NCBI GenBank assembly: GCA_027032655.1
Contig: JALVMZ010000135.1
Span: 1-17,824 of the forward strand
Direction: 5' to 3'
Length of the DNA stretch: 17,824 nucleotides
DNA from: Desulfobacteraceae bacterium
Lineage (GTDB): Bacteria; Desulfobacterota; DSM-4660; Desulfatiglandales; JALVMZ01
In this document: positions 7,486-12,122 of the stretch, piece after piece
Position numbering within the stretch: the stretch's first letter is position 1
Layout of the letters: each line of letters starts with the position of its first letter
The notes under the pieces: generated by a model
What the model saw: only the letters and a program-made list of their open reading frames with translations
The model's database searches: none
Told to the model about the DNA's origin: nothing
Translations under genes and position numbers: made by a program

Positions 7486-8313
7486 TCATTTTTTCTGAAA
7501 AATACTCGGCCTGATATATCTTAATTCATGCTTTACACCTGTAAGGCTCTCAGAGTGTCCAATTATCAAATATCCATTTTTTTCAAGAAATCGGCAGATT
7601 TTTCCCACTAAAATCTCCTTTGTTGAATTATCAAAATATATCATTACATTTCTCAAAAATATGAAATGAAAGGGTTTCTTAAAAAAAAAGTCCTCCATAA
7701 AATTTAAACGCCTGAAATGCACCCTATCCCTTAACTGCCTTTTGACCCTTACATAACCTTCCCATCTATTTATGCCTTTCTGGAAATATCTTACCTTTAA
7801 TTCAGAGGGGACATCCTTTACTTTTTCCTCCTCATACACTCCCCGGGAGGCAATCTCAAGCACCTTGGTGGAAATGTCTGTTCCAAGAATCCTGAAATCA
7901 AAATCCCGTTTATTGCTCCTCATTGCCTCGAAAAGAGTAATTGCAATACTGTAGGGCTCCTCCCCTGAAGAGCATCCCGCACTCCAGATTCTTACTTCCT
8001 TCCTCCTCACCCCTGAACCATCTAATATCTCAATAACCTTATCCTTTAGAAAAGAGAAGTGATCAGATTCCCTGAAAAAATAGGTGTGATTGGTTGATAT
8101 GGCATCCAGCAGTATCCTCAGCTCCTCTCCTGAGTCATCCTTTGCAACCATATTATAATACTGTTCAAATGAGGCGATATTCCTTTCCCTCAGTATCTTA
8201 CCCAGCCGCGCCTTTAGTAGCTCTCTCTTTCCCTCATGGAGATTTATTCCAGCATTTTGCTTCACAAACCTACTGAATTTCCAGAATGTATCATCTGTTA
8301 GTTCCATCTCCAT
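7486..8313 (-). CDS. cheR: Chemoreceptor methyltransferase CheR
   Basis: CheR uses S-adenosylmethionine to methylate glutamates on chemoreceptors. The 275-residue product matches the usual length. The N-terminal helical domain (about 5-70) contains FVKQNAGINLHEGKRELLKARL. The methyltransferase domain has ISTNHTYFFRE (72-82), the SAM-binding loop WSAGCSSGEEPYS (110-122), ILGTDIS (142-148), RNVMIYFD (221-228) and IIGHSESL (250-257), all expected for CheR. The frame is open further upstream to 8382, but that would overlap the PilZ gene. The ATG at 8313 gives the normal family length and lies 2 nt after the PilZ stop. No strong ribosome-binding site is seen there, so translational coupling is likely. 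An ATG two codons further in (8307) is a minor alternative. Confidence 0.95.
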   Translation of the reverse strand: MEMELTDDTFWKFSRFVKQNAGINLHEGKRELLKARLGKILRERNIASFEQYYNMVAKDDSGEELRILLDAISTNHTYFFRESDHFSFLKDKVIEILDGSGVRRKEVRIWSAGCSSGEEPYSIAITLFEAMRSNKRDFDFRILGTDISTKVLEIASRGVYEEEKVKDVPSELKVRYFQKGINRWEGYVRVKRQLRDRVHFRRLNFMEDFFFKKPFHFIFLRNVMIYFDNSTKEILVGKICRFLEKNGYLIIGHSESLTGVKHELRYIRPSIFQKK

Positions 8314-8315
8314 GG

Positions 8316-8894
8316 CTATTGAGCATCTATTAATTGACCTTTCATTTTTCTTATATCTTCTCGTTGCTTCTGAAATATGCATGATATTATTTTTTCTTTA
8401 ATACCTAATTGAAGATCAAGAAACCTGACCCCTATCTGATACACCTCTTTACCCTCTTCTACTGTTGGCTCAACCCATATTATCTCACCAAATACATCAA
8501 TAAATAATAACGGATTCCTCGATAGCATGAACTTTCCATTCAGGATATCGCCGGGATTTGCAGGCTGATTGATAATCACTTTCATACCAGATGCACTGAT
8601 ATCCAGGCCATGACCACAATTAATGGTATCTTCCACCCCCTTCTCCCTTTCAAGTAGAGTTAAAATTCTGTCTATCTTCTCCTCCAGTTGGATTAAGAAA
8701 TCTATAACAATCGGGTCAAGTCCTCTGTTCTGTTCTGCTCCCTCTGAAAAATTGAAGATATCAGTAATACCTCTATCGTTAATATGGTATCTATCCCTTT
8801 TTTCCCTCTCATATTCCTCTTTCGAGAGAATCCTGTATTTTATCTTAAATGGAATCTGAGCCCTTACATCTGCCCTTCTATCCCTTAAAACCAT
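8316..8894 (-). CDS. PilZ-domain protein with inserted helix, first gene of the che operon
   Basis: A 192-residue PilZ protein, a candidate c-di-GMP receptor. It has the R-x3-R motif near the N-terminus (R7 and R11 in RRADVRAQIPF) and the D-x-S-x2-G motif (D98, S100, G103 in LDISASGMKVI), followed by the beta-barrel strands (FIDVFGEIIWVE, YQIGVRFLDL). The two ligand motifs are separated by nearly 90 residues instead of the usual 20-30. The insert (about 22-94) includes the helical stretch IDFLIQLEEKIDRILTLLERE, likely a coiled coil for oligomerisation. The start has GGAG 8 nt upstream and lies about 20 nt from the predicted start of a sigma-54 promoter. As first gene before cheR and cheA it may couple c-di-GMP level to chemotaxis. 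The PilZ call is firm; ligand binding is inferred from motifs. Confidence 0.9.
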   Translation of the reverse strand: MVLRDRRADVRAQIPFKIKYRILSKEEYEREKRDRYHINDRGITDIFNFSEGAEQNRGLDPIVIDFLIQLEEKIDRILTLLEREKGVEDTINCGHGLDISASGMKVIINQPANPGDILNGKFMLSRNPLLFIDVFGEIIWVEPTVEEGKEVYQIGVRFLDLQLGIKEKIISCIFQKQREDIRKMKGQLIDAQ

Positions 8895-8924
8895 ATCTGC
8901 ATCTCCGTTTATATAAAAATTTTA

Positions 8925-8940
8925 TGCAATTCCTATACCA
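8925..8940 (-). promoter_or_regulatory. Sigma-54 (-24/-12) promoter of the che operon
   Basis: The minus strand reads TGGTATAGGAATTGCA, matching the sigma-54 consensus TGGCAC-N5-TTGCW with the essential GG and GC exactly 10 nt apart. Transcription should start near 8913, about 20 nt before the PilZ start codon. The match and position are seen; function is inferred. Confidence 0.75.
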
Positions 8941-9013
8941 CAGCTTATCCAATCGAAAATCTTCTCACATCCTTAATCCTTTCTGGCCACATCCTGAAAA
9001 GAGCAGTCATAAC

Positions 9014-9029
9014 TGTCATATTTTTGACA
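9014..9029. promoter_or_regulatory. Palindromic operator/enhancer box TGTCA-N6-TGACA
   Basis: A perfect 5+5 palindrome, TGTCA-TATTTT-TGACA, lies centred about 108 bp upstream of the predicted start of the che operon sigma-54 promoter, the usual distance for an enhancer-binding protein site. The core GTCA-N6-TGAC has the same layout as the FleQ/FlrA box known from flagellar gene control (recalled consensus GTCA-NTAAAT-TGAC). The same palindrome recurs at 12000-12015. Confidence 0.6.
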
Positions 9030-9036
9030 TTTTTAT

Positions 9037-9549
9037 TTATCTATTACGGTCATAGGGAAACCAGTCCCCTTTTCTCAATCTTTCCACCTTTAATACTGCC
9101 ACCTCATTTGTCCCTGTATTAAAGACTATTTTTCTCCCCCTCTTCCCGCCCACATCTTCTGATACCACAGGGATCCTGTGTCTCATCAGAACCCTTCTTG
9201 CAATCATAACATTCTGTTTTCCAATATCAGTTGGTGAAATATCAGGGTTGAATGCACCACCAAATATCTGGGCCTCCAGATGTTTTAATTTTGAGCCATC
9301 ATCCAGCATTATCTTTATAAGAGCATAAGTCGCCACATTCCCATAACGGGGTGTTGCCTTTTGCCTTGATTCAGCCAGTGGGAGTTGAAAATGATTCATT
9401 CCACCTATATTTCTCTTTTTATCAAAAATACAAACAGAGACACAGGAGCCAAGAACAGTGGATATTACTGATGGCCTGGATGGAACATATATATAACCTG
9501 GCTGAAGAAAGTATGTGTCTCCTACCAGTGCCTGGCTTTTACGATACAT
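9037..9549 (-). CDS. cheD: Second chemoreceptor glutamine deamidase CheD
   Basis: A CheD-family protein of 170 residues. The active-site residues are present: C36 in TVLGSCVSVCIFD, H53 in GGMNHFQLP, and T31. Further conserved blocks are EAQIFGGAFNP, DIGKQNVMIARRVL and DVGGKRGRKIVFNT. It differs from the 4747-5229 copy across most of its length, with a longer N-terminal arm (FLQPGYIYVPSRP), a pattern common in proteobacterial CheD proteins. The ATG at 9549 has AGGA about 9 nt upstream. It is the last gene after cheW, separated from it by a 198-nt spacer with a large palindrome. It ends in the spacer that carries the che operon promoter. It may act on a different set of receptors from the other CheD. 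Confidence 0.93.
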   Translation of the reverse strand: MYRKSQALVGDTYFLQPGYIYVPSRPSVISTVLGSCVSVCIFDKKRNIGGMNHFQLPLAESRQKATPRYGNVATYALIKIMLDDGSKLKHLEAQIFGGAFNPDISPTDIGKQNVMIARRVLMRHRIPVVSEDVGGKRGRKIVFNTGTNEVAVLKVERLRKGDWFPYDRNR

Positions 9550-9587
9550 GATTGAATTCCTGGATGGTAATAAAGAGATATCTTTTC

Positions 9588-9699
9588 ATTAAAGGGCCCC
9601 CGTTTTGCCGTTATTTTCTGCGGCGCCAATCTCTTATCCCCTCTTTAACGGATGATTGCCCGTAGAAAAGATGCACGCACAAACGAGAAGCCCTTTAAT
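9588..9699. repeat. 112-nt imperfect palindrome (structured RNA or small mobile element)
   Basis: The ends form a perfect 10-bp inverted repeat, ATTAAAGGGC (9588-9597) and GCCCTTTAAT (9690-9699). Inside it, further arms pair in order: CCCGTTT (9599-9605) with AAACGAG (9681-9687, one wobble), and TTTTCT (9614-9619) with AGAAAA (9664-9669). A short innermost GCAATC-type helix may also form. The segment is visibly richer in GC than its surroundings. It lies between cheW and the second cheD, 38 nt before the cheD start, so it could be a structured leader, a processing site, or a MITE-like insertion. No T-run follows, so it is not a simple terminator. No known riboswitch was recognised. Confidence 0.6.
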
Positions 9700-9747
9700 A
9701 TTCCCAATAACAATCCCTGGATAAGTCTTATGGGCATCAAGCTCTTA

Positions 9748-10263
9748 TTATGCAGCCTTATCCAGGACTTCTATCTCTTCAGAAGTTAGGACCTTATCAA
9801 TGTCAAGGAGGATCTTTACACCCCCTGACATCTTTGCCATACCAAGTATATATTCTGTATTAAGCCTTGTGCCAAAGGTGGGTGTTTCCTCTATTTCATC
9901 CTCTTTGATACTGAGGACTTCTGAGACAGAATCCACCACAATCCCTATTGTTATATTCCCTGTCTTACCCATTATTTCCACTACGATTATACAGGTTCTA
10001 TCATTATATTCTATCTCTTCCATACCAAAGCGTAACCTCAGGTCCACCACAGGGATAACCTTCCCCCTCAAGTTAATTACACCCTTTACAAAATCAGGTG
10101 TCTGAGGAACAGCAGTTATGGGCATCATTCCTATTATCTCTTTGATCTTTAATATGCCAATACCATACTCCTCATTATCCAGTGTGAATGTGAGATACTT
10201 TCCTTCTTTTACGGTTGAGTCCTCCAATTTATCCTGCTCCTCCACTTTAAGATTTTCACCCAT
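9748..10263 (-). CDS. cheW: Chemotaxis coupling protein CheW
   Basis: CheW links chemoreceptors to CheA. The 171 residues start with a charged tail of about 20 residues, then a single CheW domain (about 22-165). Recognisable blocks are YLTFTLDNEEYGIGILKIKEI, the receptor/CheA-binding region GVINLRGKVIPVVDLRLRFG (61-80, with the NLRG motif at 64-67), and TIGIVVDSVSEVLSI. The start has GGGAGGTCAGAGA, a strong Shine-Dalgarno 8 nt away. A sigma-54 promoter lies directly upstream (10298-10313), so it is expressed separately from the che operon but probably by the same sigma factor. It is the only free CheW in the window; the other CheW-like domain is P5 of CheA. Confidence 0.96.
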   Translation of the reverse strand: MGENLKVEEQDKLEDSTVKEGKYLTFTLDNEEYGIGILKIKEIIGMMPITAVPQTPDFVKGVINLRGKVIPVVDLRLRFGMEEIEYNDRTCIIVVEIMGKTGNITIGIVVDSVSEVLSIKEDEIEETPTFGTRLNTEYILGMAKMSGGVKILLDIDKVLTSEEIEVLDKAA

Positions 10264-10297
10264 TCTCTGACCTCCCTTTTATTTTTTAGAAGTAACA

Positions 10298-10313
10298 AGC
10301 AAATAATATGCCA
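10298..10313 (-). promoter_or_regulatory. Sigma-54 (-24/-12) promoter of cheW
   Basis: The minus strand reads TGGCATATTATTTGCT, a near-perfect -24/-12 element (TGGCA...TTGCW with correct GG-to-GC spacing). The predicted start is near 10287, giving a leader of about 24 nt before the cheW ATG at 10263. No copy of the TGTCA-N6-TGACA box was found just upstream. Confidence 0.8.
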
Positions 10314-10399
10314 CAACCAATTTTAAAATAAGATAATGCCCCATTGCCCATTTTTTGAACTTATGCATGAATTGTAATCTCACTTTCGCACTTTATATT

Positions 10400-11308
10400 T
10401 CATGTTAGTTCAAATGATTTTCTCAGATATTTGGATAGCCTCTCCACTATATAAACAGTAATATTCCTGAGAAGCCCAGGAAATATCTCCCTGTAACCCT
10501 TATCCCTCATATGATCTCTTACCATTTCATCTCTTATCTCTTTACCCTTTATGGTTATTTCATCAAATACTTCTTTGATTTCTTCACAATATAATGCCCA
10601 TTCTTTATAGAACATATCGGATATAACTACCGATTGCTTTAACACCATTTTTAGAAAATAATCTTTATCTTCTGTATTATTACTGTCATAGGAATGATGA
10701 ACCCTTATGGGTTCAGTAATTTCATCCGATATGCCAAATTTCTTGAGTAATAGTGCCCCGACCTCTGCATGATCCATACCTAAGACATCCTTTTCTGCCT
10801 TAATTTCTGGAATTCCTCTCTTCTTCAAATCCTCAATTAAACTGAATTCATCTTTACAATACACAGCTATTATCAGTTTCCCTATATCATGTATCATGGA
10901 AATAGTAATCAGGTCCTCTTTCCCATCCATTTCAAATATTTCTGCAAATACCCTGGATATACATGCACATAGATTGGCATGCCCCTGGAATCGCTGGTAA
11001 TTGAAATCATGAGGCATATCACTCTTGGAGAAATGTTCCATGAGAAGTGAAACAACCAGTATCTGCTTCATCCTGTCATAACCCAGCACCCTTACTGCAT
11101 ATTCAATATTATTGACCTTCCTGCCATAGTATGCATTATTTGCCATCTCAAGAAATTTTGCCATTATTCCAGGACTTAATTGAGTGCATATCTGATCAAA
11201 GTTACTCTCCGGATCATCCAGGAGCCTGATAACTCGCATGGCAGAGACATCTACAATAGGGATATCAATTACTCTGTCGATTCCTTTTAATCTATCCAGG
11301 ATATTCAT
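10400..11308 (-). CDS. Second HDOD-domain signalling protein
   Basis: A 302-residue HDOD protein, paralogous to the one at 3887-4747. Shared blocks include the N-terminal LSPGIMAKFLEMANNAYYGRK (45-64), the core MIHDIGKLIIAVY (138-150), the stretch AEKDVLGMDHAEVGALLLKKF and the following VHHSYD. Unlike the paralogue it keeps the HD-type histidine (H140-D141), so metal binding is more plausible, although most HDOD domains are not known hydrolases. The C-terminal 90 residues are helical and basic, with no second domain recognised. AAGGAG lies 8 nt before the start. It ends 137 nt before cheW and is probably its own transcription unit. Neighbouring cheW and cheD suggest a chemotaxis or motility role. 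Confidence 0.9.
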   Translation of the reverse strand: MNILDRLKGIDRVIDIPIVDVSAMRVIRLLDDPESNFDQICTQLSPGIMAKFLEMANNAYYGRKVNNIEYAVRVLGYDRMKQILVVSLLMEHFSKSDMPHDFNYQRFQGHANLCACISRVFAEIFEMDGKEDLITISMIHDIGKLIIAVYCKDEFSLIEDLKKRGIPEIKAEKDVLGMDHAEVGALLLKKFGISDEITEPIRVHHSYDSNNTEDKDYFLKMVLKQSVVISDMFYKEWALYCEEIKEVFDEITIKGKEIRDEMVRDHMRDKGYREIFPGLLRNITVYIVERLSKYLRKSFELT

Positions 11309-11516
11309 GCATAATGCTCCTTTTATTCATATTTTATTCAAATATCATACCAATCATTCATCAAGCAGCTCATAAAATATAGACTCTTCTCCATGTCTTC
11401 CTTTATTCTGGAAATGAGGCAAAAAAAATCATGAGGAGCAGTAAAAATCTATGGATATGGCTTAACTGGAGATACTGTAATAATTGTGGAATTGTTTTTA
11501 TCAGTTAAAAAGAGCA

Positions 11517-11882
11517 CTATTTCCCATGGCTTTCATCATCTCCCGATCTATGGTTTTCATCAGGTGGTCCATTCAGGAGTCTATTTAATCGGGTTATCTC
11601 AGGATACCACACTTCAAAAAAATGCTCCCAGAAAAAGGTCCTGGCCAGAACAAAACGATTATGAGGAGAACCTGCCTCTTTCATTCTACTATCCCATCTC
11701 GACTGAAGTTGAATCAATCTCTCCCTGAGTTCATCATTATCAGCACCATCAATTACCTCTTTAATCATTCGCTTTCTTTCTCTTTCAAACTCAAAACGAT
11801 TCTCTCGAAATAGGCGGGATAAATACCTGTGTCTTCTGAGAGCCTCCTCTTCCCTCTTTAATCTTTCATTGAATCTGCTCAT
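11517..11882 (-). CDS. Small charged helical protein of unknown function (DUF3135-like)
   Basis: A 121-residue soluble protein, very rich in Arg and Glu and mostly helical. The segment from about residue 24 (LFRENRFEFERERKRMIKEVI, then RERLIQLQSRWDSR and SPHNRFVLARTFFWEHF) follows the pattern I associate with DUF3135 proteins: an FE..R..MI..VI helix, then RL..LQ..(W/I)D..R, then an N-containing turn and an aromatic helix. I cannot confirm this without a profile search. The C-terminus is short and polar (NHRSGDDESHGK). The ribosome-binding site is weak. It is divergent from the hybrid kinase gene and shares a 240-nt control region with it that contains operator-like palindromes. It may be transcribed alone, or read through into the HDOD gene 208 nt downstream. 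Function unknown. Confidence 0.7.
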   Translation of the reverse strand: MSRFNERLKREEEALRRHRYLSRLFRENRFEFERERKRMIKEVIDGADNDELRERLIQLQSRWDSRMKEAGSPHNRFVLARTFFWEHFFEVWYPEITRLNRLLNGPPDENHRSGDDESHGK

Positions 11883-11979
11883 GAGTTGTATCTTCTATCA
11901 GAAGCTTTCCAGAGATGATTTATCATACCTGACTATGCCCTTATCATTAATGCAAAAGTTAATGAATAATGTCTGAAAA

Positions 11980-12015
11980 TGTCAAGAAAATTTCATTCCT
12001 GTCAAAAAAATGACA
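11980..12015. promoter_or_regulatory. Tandem operator boxes in the divergent control region
   Basis: A perfect palindrome, TGTCA-AAAAAA-TGACA (12000-12015, extended by one pair to CTGTCA...TGACAG at 11999-12016), is preceded exactly 20 bp upstream by an imperfect copy, TGTCA-AGAAAA-TTTCA (11980-11995). Two copies about two helical turns apart suit binding of a dimeric regulator to one face of the DNA. The same palindrome stands at 9014-9029. The boxes end 8 bp before the sigma-54-like promoter of the kinase gene. Confidence 0.6.
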
Positions 12016-12023
12016 GATAATTA

Positions 12024-12039
12024 TGGCATAATAAATGCG
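12024..12039 (+). promoter_or_regulatory. Sigma-54-like promoter of the hybrid kinase operon
   Basis: TGGCATAATAAATGCG matches the -24 element (TGGCA) and has the -12 GC at the correct 10-nt spacing. The base after GC is G rather than A/T, so it is weaker than the other two. The predicted start is near 12050, with a leader of about 70 nt to the ATG at 12123. Confidence 0.5.
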
Positions 12040-12122
12040 TCCTATTATATAACGAAATACCTTCATGAAACCTTAATATATTTTCATTTACATTACCATT
12101 TTATTATATAAAATCTAAATCC

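Noticed and set aside
8314..8382. Longer CheR reading from 8382
   Set aside because: It would overlap the PilZ gene by 67 nt, has no ribosome-binding site, and adds residues not expected for CheR.
9588..9699. c-di-GMP riboswitch (GEMM) in the palindromic spacer
   Set aside because: The GEMM core blocks are not present on either strand; the element looks like one long hairpin instead.
9721..9731. Short palindrome ATAAGTCTTAT after cheW
   Set aside because: Five-base arms with a one-base centre, common by chance in AT-rich DNA, and no second copy seen.
11337..11352. Possible sigma-54 promoter TGGTATGATATTTGAA before the second HDOD gene
   Set aside because: The -24 half is good, but the essential GC of the -12 element is GA. 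Too weak to call.
11462..11508. Inverted repeat TTAACTG...CAGTTAA downstream of the 11517-11882 gene
   Set aside because: AT-rich 7-bp arms with a loop of more than 30 nt and no T-run; not a credible terminator.
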